This document shows positions 1 through 8,136 of a stretch of DNA of 64,000 bases, one piece after another. Location: the NCBI GenBank assembly GCA_964625615.1, contig CAZVDU010000004.1, forward strand, positions 7,626 through 71,625, read 5' to 3'. The translations under genes and the position numbers were made by a program. This DNA comes from M269 sp964625615 (lineage in GTDB: Bacteria; Pseudomonadota; Gammaproteobacteria; Enterobacterales; Alteromonadaceae). The notes under the pieces are model-generated. The model did not search any database, had not been told where the DNA came from, and saw only the letters and a list, made by a program, of their open reading frames with translations. The first letter of the stretch is position 1, and each line of letters begins with the position of its first letter.

Positions 1-172
1 GACAAATAGTTGTTTTGTTGAGTGTCTTTCACGTCTGTTCCCATTCTTTTCTATTCCTCTCCCAGTTAGCGCTATAAAAGCTCACTACAGAGGAATAATC
101 ATAATATGGAAATAAATCAGCAAAAAGCGAGCCAAAAGTAAGAAGACGGTGTGAGATAATGCTTGAATAGCA

Positions 173-197
173 AACCGCCCCCGAGTTGGGAGCGGTT
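173..197. terminator. Hairpin downstream of the PEP-CTERM gene
   Basis: Arms AACCGC (173-178) and GCGGTT (192-197), with an inner CCC/GGG pairing separated by one mismatch and a 5-base loop. It lies 8 bases beyond the stop of the minus-strand gene at 205. The minus-strand side is followed only by TTTG, so it is a weak intrinsic terminator and could act for both strands. The first 170 bases of the window show no gene I can support. Confidence 0.45.
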
Positions 198-204
198 AAT
201 TTTG

Positions 205-837
205 TTAAATGAGGCTGGAAGCCTTACGCCTCATCATAAGAGAAAACATTCCCAATAGCATTAATAGTACGGGTGTTGGTTCGCTTACCGCTACGGGTAA
301 TTGAGCGCCTGGTCCCGTTGGTGTTGGATCTTGCGGATCTGGGTTAGCAACAGATGATACCGCTCTCAGCGAACCCGATATTAATTCGCGAGAAGCATCT
401 GGGTTAGTTATTTCATTGGCGGCGCTAGAGCATGCCGAGTTAGTACAAAAGCTCTCTGAACCTGTGGGAACAAAAATACCGACTATTGTACCAATGACAG
501 CATCAAACCCAATGTTAGCATCAAACCTAAAAAAACCAGCATTCAAGAAATCTGGCCCTAAAACATCACTAAACGCAAATACACCTATTGCAGTCAGATT
601 CCCAAAAGAACCAGCCCGCCCTATATATTGCCGTCCACCTAATATCGATCCACCCGTTGTATTTATATCAATATCGAAGAGTTCATCGTTAATAAAATCA
701 AAGGTAAATGAGCCGTTAGCCATTCCACCATCATCAAATTCAAAATCAACAAGTTCCCAAGTTATAATACTTGCGTTGGCAGAAAAGGAGATTGAGAAAA
801 CAAGAGATACAAGAAGTGCAAACTTTTTAAACATCAT
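205..837 (-). CDS. PEP-CTERM sorting domain protein, secreted
   Basis: A 210-residue exported protein of unknown function. It opens with a signal peptide (basic MMFKK, hydrophobic core, likely cut after SANA near residue 23). The C-terminus has the tripartite layout of PEP-CTERM proteins: VSEPTP, a hydrophobic stretch (VLLMLLGMF), then a basic tail (MRRK) at residues 186-206. The VSEP variant of the PEP motif is common in marine gammaproteobacteria. Such tails are processed by an exosortase in the inner membrane, and proteins of this class are usually linked to exopolysaccharide or the cell surface. The middle (residues 25-165) is glycine and asparagine rich, beta-like, with one CTNSAC cysteine pair. 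No exosortase gene is in this window. Transcribed alone; start ATGATG chosen because the signal peptide begins directly there. Confidence 0.82.
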   Translation of the reverse strand: MMFKKFALLVSLVFSISFSANASIITWELVDFEFDDGGMANGSFTFDFINDELFDIDINTTGGSILGGRQYIGRAGSFGNLTAIGVFAFSDVLGPDFLNAGFFRFDANIGFDAVIGTIVGIFVPTGSESFCTNSACSSAANEITNPDASRELISGSLRAVSSVANPDPQDPTPTGPGAQLPVAVSEPTPVLLMLLGMFSLMMRRKASSLI

Positions 838-1151
838 ATAGTTCCATTACAATTAAAGTTCAGCAAGTAAGCAAAAAGCACACCTATATTAAAACCCTTA
901 AGTTTCATTAACTTAAAACACGCCTTTCTTAAGAATGTAAAAAATACCGACACTTTTTGTTAGAGGAAGTTTGATCTGAGTTCATAGAGGTGAGGAAATT
1001 AAAGAATTAAGAAAAATGAACTAGACCAAAGCCTATTCTGCGAATATCAACAATTTCTAGGCCCGACACTGCGCCCTTTTATCTTAATACAAACCGAAAT
1101 CGACATGTTTTCGTCTCGCAAGCATACATAATTTATGCAAGTCATTCGTTA
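838..1151. other. 314-base intergenic region without a gene
   Basis: Lies between the start of the PEP-CTERM gene and the stop of the regulator, both on the minus strand. It is AT-rich and must carry the promoter of the PEP-CTERM gene, but I see no convincing -35/-10 pair, hairpin with a T-run, or small gene. Confidence 0.4.
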
Positions 1152-1769
1152 TTACACCGGATTCAGCGTGTATTTAGCAATGCCAACTATATTCAACTTA
1201 TCAAAAGCTGCACGATCATAAGTCGTTGCGTTGTAATTTGGATTATCGCAACTCAATACGTATTGTCCATCAGTACTCAACTGAACTCTTCTTAGCACTA
1301 TACTTTTATCAATTGTCAGTAGAAGGACATCTCCATCTTTAATCAAACCTCTGTCTTTGGATACTTCATAGGTTACGATCGCGTCTTTAACTATGGTTGG
1401 GCTCATTGAATCACTTTCGACTCGGTATTGTAATATGCTGCCCTCTTTTGAATATTTAACTTTTCCTTCGTTGATCCTACCTGCTTGCGGTGCACTTATT
1501 AATGTTTCTAGCGCAAGTGAGTGATCCGTATTTGATAAAGGACCAATGGATAACAACATGTTAAGCAAAGGAATAAAACTCTCACCTGTTTCAATCGACA
1601 AAGCTGCAATATAATCAACGGGCGGTAAACGCCCTTCCTTTTCATAACTTTTGATTGTATTCGTGTGATAGCCCCACTTTTTAGAAAAAACAGGTCTTGA
1701 TACACCGCTTTCACGACGAATATTAAAGATGTACTCAGCAAATTCTGACGGCGTCACTGTATATCCCAA
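1152..1769 (-). CDS. HTH regulator with LexA/CI-like (S24) C-terminal domain
   Basis: A 205-residue repressor-type protein. Residues 8-60 look like a helix-turn-helix of the XRE kind (FSKKWGYHTNTIKSYEKEGR is the likely recognition part). Residues 90-200 match the S24 fold of LexA and phage CI: an Ala-Gly pair at 96-97 where these proteins are cut, SDSMSP with the nucleophile Ser121, then LRRV at 159-162. In active S24 proteins the base is a lysine (TVKRL in LexA); here that position aligns with Arg160, so self-cleavage is doubtful although the serine is kept. The protein may therefore be a stable repressor or signal by dimer changes. Two palindromes lie 35-85 bases upstream. It could be a relic of a prophage or a stand-alone regulator; no phage genes surround it. 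Confidence 0.82.
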   Translation of the reverse strand: MGYTVTPSEFAEYIFNIRRESGVSRPVFSKKWGYHTNTIKSYEKEGRLPPVDYIAALSIETGESFIPLLNMLLSIGPLSNTDHSLALETLISAPQAGRINEGKVKYSKEGSILQYRVESDSMSPTIVKDAIVTYEVSKDRGLIKDGDVLLLTIDKSIVLRRVQLSTDGQYVLSCDNPNYNATTYDRAAFDKLNIVGIAKYTLNPV

Positions 1770-1803
1770 ATTAAATAACTTTTATTATCAAACACATAGA
1801 AAA

Positions 1804-1821
1804 GGGATACAAAAATATCCC
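1804..1821. promoter_or_regulatory. Perfect inverted repeat GGGATA-N6-TATCCC upstream of the S24 regulator
   Basis: GGGATACAAAAATATCCC, two 6-base arms and a 6-base spacer, centred 44 bases upstream of the regulator start. The motif TATCCC occurs again at 1763-1768, on the start codon region of the gene itself. Candidate autoregulatory operator (inference). Confidence 0.5.
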
Positions 1822-1835
1822 AAAAAAGACTTTAC

Positions 1836-1853
1836 GAGACATTTTAATGTCTC
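1836..1853. promoter_or_regulatory. Perfect 8-2-8 palindrome upstream of the S24 regulator
   Basis: GAGACATTTTAATGTCTC: arms GAGACATT and AATGTCTC around TT. This symmetry is the usual shape of an operator bound by a dimeric repressor. It is 67 bases upstream of the regulator start and about 400 bases upstream of the small gene at 2248. A hairpin role is less likely because the 2-base loop is too tight. Confidence 0.5.
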
Positions 1854-2247
1854 TTATTATATACCTCATGCTGAATCGAGAATTAACTCAACGAAGAGAT
1901 CTATGTGTAGCCTTTGTTTCTCCATAACTGAAAGTGTTCCTCGATTACTTAGCTGTAGTTACCAAGAACCTACCACCCTATCGTATAAAGCAAAGTCAAA
2001 GTGCCGGCTTCTCATACTATCCACCGGTGAGTATTGATGAGGAAACCCTACAAAGCTATCACAACGCTCATTCTTGACGCAAATAAGTACTCTTATGCTC
2101 AAAGCAACCTACTATGACCATATTTAACCTTATGCAAGGTGTAATATTTTATACAAAACACTGCGTAATAAAAGGCTTATTTAGAGATGAGCTAATTAAA
2201 CCTACCAGTAACATTGAGTGATAATAAACAAAATATAAGGAAATTAA
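1854..2247. other. Rest of the 480-base divergent intergenic region
   Basis: Region between the palindromes and the small gene at 2248. An open frame on the plus strand across 1729-2037 has no ribosome site and overlaps the regulator start, so I do not call it. Near 2140-2160 the sequence is very AT-rich (TATTTTATACAAAA), suitable for a promoter of the 2248 gene, but no clear -35/-10 pair stands out. Confidence 0.35.
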
Positions 2248-2490
2248 ATGACTGACCATAACCCCTTAATAGAAAAAAACTCAGAAGATACATTGCTTAA
2301 CTTGCACACTGTCTTAACATTTGTGCACGATTTACACAGCCACGATCAATTAGTTGAATTACAAAGTAAAAAGAATATGAATATAGCTATCTCATTGATC
2401 CTCAAATGCACAAATGATGCATTAGAACATGAGATAAACAGGCTTGAATTGCGGCAAGAAAATGCGAAACCTTACCACTTTGAAGCTTGA
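2248..2490 (+). CDS. Small hypothetical protein, 80 aa
   Basis: I do not recognise this protein. It begins at an ATG preceded by AAGGAAAT seven bases upstream, which is a good ribosome site and the main reason to believe it. It is acidic in its first half, histidine rich at residues 20-35 (HTVLTFVHDLHSHDQ), predicted helical, and has one cysteine. It has no signal peptide or membrane segment. It stands alone, divergent from the S24 regulator, and ends 26 bases before the stop of yfcL on the other strand. The shared intergenic region with two palindromes suggests it might be controlled by that regulator (inference). Confidence 0.55.
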   Translation: MTDHNPLIEKNSEDTLLNLHTVLTFVHDLHSHDQLVELQSKKNMNIAISLILKCTNDALEHEINRLELRQENAKPYHFEA

Positions 2491-2516
2491 GTTCTCTTTA
2501 GAGAAACAATATTAAC

Positions 2517-2807
2517 TTATTCAACCTCAAAGTTTGACGACAAACGATGCCATAATTGAAGAGCTTTTTCTTGCTCATCTGCTGTTAAGTTATCAGTCTC
2601 AAACCCAGCTTCCAAACTATTAATAATGCTTCGATCTAAATCGAAAAACGCATAGTTCTTTTTGATAAATGCCTGACCAACGATCAGATCAAAATGCCCT
2701 GACAAATAGCTGGATATAAATAGTTCTTCATCCGTTCCCTGGTCAACAAATGTATCAAACAACTCTTGGCATCTATCAACTGCTTTCTCGAACTTATCTA
2801 ATGTCAT
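2517..2807 (-). CDS. yfcL: YfcL family protein
   Basis: A 96-residue cytoplasmic protein of unknown biochemical role. The acidic helical core (DEELFISSYLSGHFD at about residues 27-41) is the conserved part of the YfcL family, whose members lie beside epmC (yfcM) in Escherichia coli and relatives. I chose the ATG at 2807 rather than upstream ones because GAGG lies at a proper distance before it and because the family begins there. Its first 14 bases overlap the end of the ATP-NAD-kinase-family gene, so translation is probably coupled. It is the last gene of the epmC operon. Confidence 0.8.
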   Translation of the reverse strand: MTLDKFEKAVDRCQELFDTFVDQGTDEELFISSYLSGHFDLIVGQAFIKKNYAFFDLDRSIINSLEAGFETDNLTADEQEKALQLWHRLSSNFEVE

Positions 2808-3987
2808 TGTATACAGCCTCGTCACCTTCAGTACCGGGGGAAGCCACTGGGTACAATACTTCATTTCTGTAACCGGTAATAACAGGTAAAAAGCCCGTCA
2901 GTGATTTATCGAGCACCGAGTCTCCCGTATCAACAATTAAGGGCCGCCCATCTAAGCGCTGCAACTTACTTTTGCTAGCAATAATAATCACATTTTGTAT
3001 ACCGATATAACGGATAACATCCGGCGTTAGTTGTTGGTTACCACGACCAAAAATGTGCCCTTGTCCACCGATCAAGGTAATCACCAATTTAACAGGTGTC
3101 CCTTCCTTTTCTTTTAAATGACCAATCAGTTGCTCAGCTGTCACATCTGTCGCCAGCAATCCTTGCTCAAAAACCAAATCGACACCTAATAAAGTGTTAT
3201 GCAAGCCGAGTTCTTGCATCACAAAATCGACTGTTGAGCCTGATCCCATCACATAAACTTCGTCATCCATTTCGTCAATCAAGTAGTCTGCAATCTCTTG
3301 CAACACACCTTCTTCAGTTTCTTTACCGCCTTGTTTCACAGCTTGAATGTATTGCAATTCACTAGGAACGCGCATCTGGCCATATTGTTTGGCTTTAACA
3401 ACACCTTGTCGGAAGAGGCTTTCGTCAATGTCCATAACATCGGCGGCGCCAACATTAACCAACTCACCTTTAGCAAGCATCAGCACGACTCTCCCTGCTG
3501 CTTTTGGTGTTACGGCAAAAACACCCGAATGAATTTTACAACCTGCTGGTATACCTAAGACGGGAATAGGCAGATTATCAACTCCTGAAGCTTTGGCGGA
3601 CTCGTCAACTTGCTGACAAATATTGCGTGCAGTTCCATCTCCGCCAGCAAACAAAATAAGATCGACTTTCTGGTTAATCAACCTCTCAACACAAGCTTGA
3701 GTATCCTCAGCTTCCGTCTGTTCATGGGTAGCCAAGTAACTAATAACGGTGTCAAAACCTAGTTCTCTTGCTACATCTTCACCCATCTCACCACTCGCCG
3801 TATAGATAATACACTTATCTTTGGCGGTCGATAAAAGCTCCAATGCCAATCTTGTTTTTTGCTGTGCTTTTTTTTCAGCACCTTGAGCTAACGCTTTTTC
3901 TCTAATTTCAGCGCCGTCACTACCCTTTAAGGCGAGAGCACCACCAATACCCGCATAAGGGTTTATGACTAAGCCTAAGCGAAACAT
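2794..3987 (-). CDS. ATP-NAD kinase family protein
   Basis: A 397-residue protein of the NAD kinase / diacylglycerol kinase fold, related to the COG3199 branch rather than to the housekeeping NadK. It opens with a nucleotide-fold strand (LGLVINPYAGIGG, residues 3-15) and carries the fold's signature LFAGGDGTARN near residue 110, where NAD kinases bind the triphosphate. It is about 100 residues longer than NadK, with the extra part at the C-terminus. The true substrate is unknown; NAD or a related small molecule is the family expectation. Start at 3987 is supported by AGGGGA before it and by a 13-base overlap with epmC upstream. Middle gene of epmC-this-yfcL. Confidence 0.82.
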   Translation of the reverse strand: MFRLGLVINPYAGIGGALALKGSDGAEIREKALAQGAEKKAQQKTRLALELLSTAKDKCIIYTASGEMGEDVARELGFDTVISYLATHEQTEAEDTQACVERLINQKVDLILFAGGDGTARNICQQVDESAKASGVDNLPIPVLGIPAGCKIHSGVFAVTPKAAGRVVLMLAKGELVNVGAADVMDIDESLFRQGVVKAKQYGQMRVPSELQYIQAVKQGGKETEEGVLQEIADYLIDEMDDEVYVMGSGSTVDFVMQELGLHNTLLGVDLVFEQGLLATDVTAEQLIGHLKEKEGTPVKLVITLIGGQGHIFGRGNQQLTPDVIRYIGIQNVIIIASKSKLQRLDGRPLIVDTGDSVLDKSLTGFLPVITGYRNEVLYPVASPGTEGDEAVYNDIR

Positions 3988-4529
3988 GCGTTGTCCCCTA
4001 GCACCTCTACCTGCACATCGACTCTGGGCTGCTGATAAAACTGACATAATGATTCAATAAATTTTCCTGCCCTTTCAGGGAAACCATCTGAGCAATAGGA
4101 TTCGAGTTGTGCAAATACCTCACGCTTAAAGCTAGCCCTATCCGTCTCAATACCCGATAAATTATCAACGCTAACATCAAAGGGCTTACCACAAGCAAGG
4201 CTAAAAGCCCACTCGATGGCCTGGGGTTTAATTTCTGCTTGTTCGAAGGCTTTTTGCTGCAATTCATCTCGTCCATCAGGTGCGTACCAATAACCGTAAT
4301 CGACCAGCAAACGTCTATTCTTTCCGGCAATACACCAATGAGCAATTTCGTGCAGCGCACTGGCAAAAAAGCCGTGAGCAAAAACAACTCGATGAAAAGA
4401 AATATCATCATCTGCTGGCAGGTAAATGGGTTCTTCATCACCCTTGATTAAACGAGTGTTTTCCGCTTTGTCAAAGAGTCCATCAAATAAATTGATGAGA
4501 TCATTGTAAAGCAAAGTACTTCTCGTCAT
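3975..4529 (-). CDS. epmC: Elongation factor P hydroxylase EpmC
   Basis: A 184-residue enzyme that hydroxylates the beta-lysylated lysine of elongation factor P, the last step of its modification. The diagnostic motif is SALHEIAHWCIAG with His60-Glu61...His64, the metal site of the EpmC (YfcM) family; the following DYGYWYAPDGRD is also conserved. Cytoplasmic, no signal peptide. Start at 4529 gives the family's usual length; an open extension upstream would begin inside a terminator hairpin. First gene of an operon with the kinase-like gene and yfcL, each pair overlapping. epmA and epmB, needed for the substrate, are not in this window. Confidence 0.9.
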   Translation of the reverse strand: MTRSTLLYNDLINLFDGLFDKAENTRLIKGDEEPIYLPADDDISFHRVVFAHGFFASALHEIAHWCIAGKNRRLLVDYGYWYAPDGRDELQQKAFEQAEIKPQAIEWAFSLACGKPFDVSVDNLSGIETDRASFKREVFAQLESYCSDGFPERAGKFIESLCQFYQQPRVDVQVEVLGDNACFA

Positions 4530-4555
4530 TTTTAACCCACGTAATGGCATATACA

Positions 4556-4586
4556 AAGGCGCACATTTTACGTAGATATGCGCCTT
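4556..4586 (-). terminator. Probable terminator after the repeat lipoprotein gene
   Basis: Perfect 8-base arms AAGGCGCA (4556-4563) and TGCGCCTT (4579-4586) around a 15-base loop that itself holds TACGTA. Read on the minus strand it follows the lipoprotein stop at 4608 by 21 bases and ends in CCTTTGTAT. It separates the lipoprotein from epmC. Confidence 0.6.
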
Positions 4587-4607
4587 GTGCAAATTGGGTT
4601 TAACGAC

Positions 4608-5975
4608 TTAATTAGAGTTCAGCAGATTGACGCTTATGCCACTCGCTTCATCCACATCTCCTTCAATGGTAATCAGATAGTTTGTATCCTCATCAATACC
4701 AACAAAATCTGAGATAAACAGCAGTTCCTCATTCCCATTATCATCTTCTGAAATCAGTATTAGCTGATAGAAATCCGAAGGCACCGTTTCTTGCCGTACC
4801 GCTGAAAAATCAAGGTTTAACGTCTGAAACTCTGCTGTTTCAAGCGTCTCCTCTGCGCGTACAAAATACAGAATCAAATCATCGACCCCAGGTACTAGGT
4901 TCACAATATTTAAATCGTGAGAGAACGATTGTGGTAAGTCACTCACATCAAAATTCAATGTCCGAACTTGGTCCAGCTCATTTCGATATATAACCAGTGT
5001 TCTGCCCTGATCTTGGTTCAAGGTTAATAAGCCGTTCTCAAATAATATTGCCTCGTCGGACTCTTGTAGGATATTCACTTGGTAATCACCAAAAGGTAAG
5101 GTCGAAAAGCCTGTCAACTGTGAAGATGAAACCTGAACTTGCGCTACTTGTCCGTCGTTGTCACGAATATTAGCAAGCACATTTGATTCAAAGTCTAAGC
5201 TGTTGTAAACACGGAATTGCGCACTGGCTAGCAGGTTATTAAAGCTCTGTACTGAGGTCGAATTAGTGACGATATCAACGGCTAGCCCATCATCCCCGGG
5301 GCCTGTTGTTGAACGAACAATCATAATGTAATCAATGAGCAAGCTAAAATTAATATCGTCACTTTCATACAATACATTTGTGGTACCTGTTTCAGTCAGG
5401 AAAACCTTATACTCCTGCGAATCCCAAATTAGTGGATCATCTCCTGCATCAAAAAATGGCAGTTCTTCAATGCTGTTAAAGGCTAAATCAGTGATAAGAT
5501 TCGCTTCTGAGAAAGGTGCTCCAACTTCACCAATATAAAGATCATAGGTTACGTCTTGTATTGCAGAAAAAGCTCTTAGCGTAAAACCTTCTTCTAAATC
5601 GCTACGTTCAAAATCAATATTGGTTACTGTAGGTGCGTCAAAATTACCAGACATCACCACTAGCGTCTTATCGCCATCGGCAAGGTTTAAATTCTGAGTC
5701 GATATTTCTTGTTCTTGTCCGGTTGTATCTATCCATCTTAGTGTTAAGTCATAATCGCCTTCCTCAACGCTTACCAAACTAGTCGCATCACCAAAAACAC
5801 TCGAGCCGACGGAAACATCATCTACCAACAAGCTCGTTGATGCACTGTTGGCAGAAGCATTGAAAAACTGTAAAGAACTTAAAGGGAAGGTTTCATCACT
5901 GTCATCTGAATCACTGCCACAAGCCGAAAGTATAGCTATAGCCCCCACCAACATCATTGAACGCACGATTTTCAT
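4608..5975 (-). CDS. Lipoprotein with DUF4397-like repeats
   Basis: A 455-residue exported lipoprotein. The N-terminus has a signal peptide ending in the lipobox LSAC with Cys19, followed by an acidic linker (GSDSDDSDE); Asp at +3 and later rather than +2 does not forbid outer-membrane sorting. The rest is a series of about four beta-rich modules, each opening with a line such as LQFFNASANSAS or FRVYNSLDFES and containing a V-G-D-Y or F-G-D-Y turn (residues 30-120, 130-215, 240-330, 340-450). The module opening resembles DUF4397 domains. Function unknown; a surface role is likely. Single-gene unit, strong acidic composition, no enzyme motif seen. Confidence 0.72.
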   Translation of the reverse strand: MKIVRSMMLVGAIAILSACGSDSDDSDETFPLSSLQFFNASANSASTSLLVDDVSVGSSVFGDATSLVSVEEGDYDLTLRWIDTTGQEQEISTQNLNLADGDKTLVVMSGNFDAPTVTNIDFERSDLEEGFTLRAFSAIQDVTYDLYIGEVGAPFSEANLITDLAFNSIEELPFFDAGDDPLIWDSQEYKVFLTETGTTNVLYESDDINFSLLIDYIMIVRSTTGPGDDGLAVDIVTNSTSVQSFNNLLASAQFRVYNSLDFESNVLANIRDNDGQVAQVQVSSSQLTGFSTLPFGDYQVNILQESDEAILFENGLLTLNQDQGRTLVIYRNELDQVRTLNFDVSDLPQSFSHDLNIVNLVPGVDDLILYFVRAEETLETAEFQTLNLDFSAVRQETVPSDFYQLILISEDDNGNEELLFISDFVGIDEDTNYLITIEGDVDEASGISVNLLNSN

Positions 5976-6298
5976 AGTTATTCCTATTATGTGAAAATCG
6001 CTCTGATAGCTGAATTAATTCTTTAGTTCATGCACTTACAAAACCTTTACGTTGAGCCAAGAATCTTTACTTAACTTTACATTCAAGGCGGGAACTTAAG
6101 CAGTAGATTGATATAACTTAAACAGACGCCTTGACGGATCATAGGTGGCATCTCGTGTGTCAAAAGTACAAATATTGGTCAATTAAATGGAGCATCACAT
6201 AAGACGGACCATCACATCAGGTTAATTACTTATGAAGACATTGGGGTCGCTGATAAATATGCTCTCTAACTCAGGCAGGCGGCTCTTCTAAGTCGAGA
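5976..6298. other. 323-base intergenic region with a long-range inverted repeat
   Basis: Contains arms CAAGGCG (6084-6090) and CGCCTTG (6127-6133) with CTTAA/TTAAG pieces inside, which could fold into a 50-base stem-loop. There is no T-run after it on either strand and I see no gene. The lipoprotein promoter should lie at its left end. Confidence 0.3.
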
Positions 6299-7966
6299 CT
6301 AGGTAACTGATTTAACCTGATAGTTCGAATCAACATTGTCACTACTATTCAGTTCATCAACATGTTGTATAAATCGTTCGCGTTGCACACTGCTCAGGCT
6401 ATTGTTATTCAGTAGATCAACACATTGCTGAACGACATCTTTTTGAGGGCTATTCAACACTTCTTTTTCAATCAACTTAACAACAACTTTAAGAATACTC
6501 ATACAGACTTTCGCATCTTTGGGGGATAGCTGTAGTGCTTGTTCTAATGAGTTAAATGCAGGTTTAAAACGTCTATTCTTATAGTGTACGGCAGCCATTT
6601 CACTCAACTCTGACGAGGTGTAATGAATACTGGTGCGCTCATCTTCTTCCTGATTGAGATACTCACTCACAACCCTACCGGTAAAAGAATCATCGCTAAT
6701 TTGATTTTTCACTTTACTAAGCAATGCTAACGACTCTTCCCAAAAACCTAAATCATGAAATGCTTTAATCTTATCCAGATTGTCTTCCAGTGCTCCTTCG
6801 GGCGGTTTACATAAGTGGTCTTTAAGTTTTTTCTCTGCTTGTTTTTTGTCTTGCCTAACAGTCAACATTCTAACGTCGATAATATCTAACTGCTCTTTAA
6901 GCTCATCCGTAATGCCATAGTCTGACTCTATTTCACTTATCCTACGCTCAACTCTTTTTAATGTCGTATTCGCTTCTGTTTTTGACTGAGTTGATGCCAA
7001 GTCAATACCTGCACGTATAACATTGAGCGAGAGTTCAGGTGAGTCATGAATAGAGTTTTTGGCATACTTAGCCATATTGAGCGTTGCGAGATACTGCCCT
7101 TTACGATCATGATTGAGCCTTGCCAATGCCCATGATTTTTTATTGCGCTCAATATTACGTGGCGCTAATGCAGTCGCCTTCTGGATTATTTCGTAACCTA
7201 GTTCATACTCTTCATTTTCGATGTAGTACTGTGCCAATAAGTCATAGGTTAAAAAACGAGTATCGTCTCTTTCTAATAACTTTTCGGTTAACTCCAATCC
7301 TTCCTCTATTTTATTTTGCTTTAATAATGTTCGAGCTATGCCAACAGATACCCAAGCATATTTATATTTTAAGGCTAATTTACGATAGAATTGTTCCGCA
7401 TCTTCAAATGCAAATAGATGGCATAAACATTCACCTATCAAGCGGTTAGCGTAAGGGTGATATTGATGCAGAGATTCATCTTTAAGCTGACGTTCAGCGT
7501 AGTAAATAGCCTTAGCGTATTCTTCTTGGTCAATGCAATATTGAAGTTTATGTAAACGACGGTTTATCTGCAGAACATGCTTTAAACGTTGTTCAACTTT
7601 GCGCGTATCTAGCGGTTTGACCCAAAAGTCATCGGGTTGGAGTTCAACAACACAATTCACAAGCGCTGGATCAGTTTCAGCACTCAGAAAAATAACGGAA
7701 GTGGATTTAGTAATATGCCCTTTAAACTTCATTTCTTCGAGCAGATTAAATCCATCTTTATCACTTTTTACGTCAAATGAAATAATGATGATATCAAAAG
7801 TGGTTTTTTCACATAATCGCAGTGCAAAGAAGGCATTTTCAGCACTTTTTACTTTCGTAATAGCATGTTCATCCAGTGCACGCTTGATGATCTCATGCAC
7901 CAGCACTTGTCCATCAATAATAAGCACATTTAAGCTTTGATTGTCTTTGTAGGCTGGAATATCCAC
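6299..7966 (-). CDS. Degenerate receiver domain fused to TPR repeats
   Basis: A 555-residue cytoplasmic protein. Residues 12-130 form a response-regulator receiver domain, and residues 140-540 are TPR-like helical repeats (KAIYYAERQLKDE, YAWVSVGIARTLLKQNKIEEG, YELGYEIIQKATALAPRN, FKPAFNSLEQALQLSPKD). Compared with REC-TPR relatives whose strand 3 reads like VVICDYNLGEGKDG, this one reads IIIISFDVKSDKDG, so the phosphorylated Asp is replaced by Ser63; the first acidic pair is reduced to IIDG (Asp18-Gly19). Ser95 and the Lys117-Pro118 pair remain. It is therefore probably a pseudo-receiver that does not take phosphate in the usual way (Asp65 is a remote alternative). TPRs suggest a scaffold. 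It lies downstream of the GAF chemoreceptor, same strand, 170 bases apart. Confidence 0.85.
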   Translation of the reverse strand: MDIPAYKDNQSLNVLIIDGQVLVHEIIKRALDEHAITKVKSAENAFFALRLCEKTTFDIIIISFDVKSDKDGFNLLEEMKFKGHITKSTSVIFLSAETDPALVNCVVELQPDDFWVKPLDTRKVEQRLKHVLQINRRLHKLQYCIDQEEYAKAIYYAERQLKDESLHQYHPYANRLIGECLCHLFAFEDAEQFYRKLALKYKYAWVSVGIARTLLKQNKIEEGLELTEKLLERDDTRFLTYDLLAQYYIENEEYELGYEIIQKATALAPRNIERNKKSWALARLNHDRKGQYLATLNMAKYAKNSIHDSPELSLNVIRAGIDLASTQSKTEANTTLKRVERRISEIESDYGITDELKEQLDIIDVRMLTVRQDKKQAEKKLKDHLCKPPEGALEDNLDKIKAFHDLGFWEESLALLSKVKNQISDDSFTGRVVSEYLNQEEDERTSIHYTSSELSEMAAVHYKNRRFKPAFNSLEQALQLSPKDAKVCMSILKVVVKLIEKEVLNSPQKDVVQQCVDLLNNNSLSSVQRERFIQHVDELNSSDNVDSNYQVKSVT

Positions 7967-8136
7967 TATATGATTGCGCCGCTCATTTGTATAAATTTAC
8001 TCAACTAAAGCCAGACTCATTACTTACATTCTTGCTTATTATGATTTTGATGCCAACAAAATAATAATTGCGTGTAAAACACACAAGTAGCATTCCGCTT
8101 GTAACATGCTTAACTCAGAAATCTACCGACGATTCG

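Noticed and set aside
416..841. Plus-strand open frame of 141 codons
   Set aside because: It is antisense to the PEP-CTERM gene, which has a signal peptide and sorting tail; no ribosome site or protein-like composition.
1729..2037. Plus-strand frame of 102 codons
   Set aside because: Overlaps the start of the S24 regulator and the palindromes, has no ribosome site, and its composition is not protein-like.
1152..2490. A toxin-antitoxin or prophage island
   Set aside because: Only a lone S24 regulator and one small orphan gene are present; no integrase, structural or toxin motif supports it.
6084..6133. GGAACTT near 6090 as a sigma-E promoter
   Set aside because: No TCTRA at the right distance; the sequence is better explained as part of a long inverted repeat.
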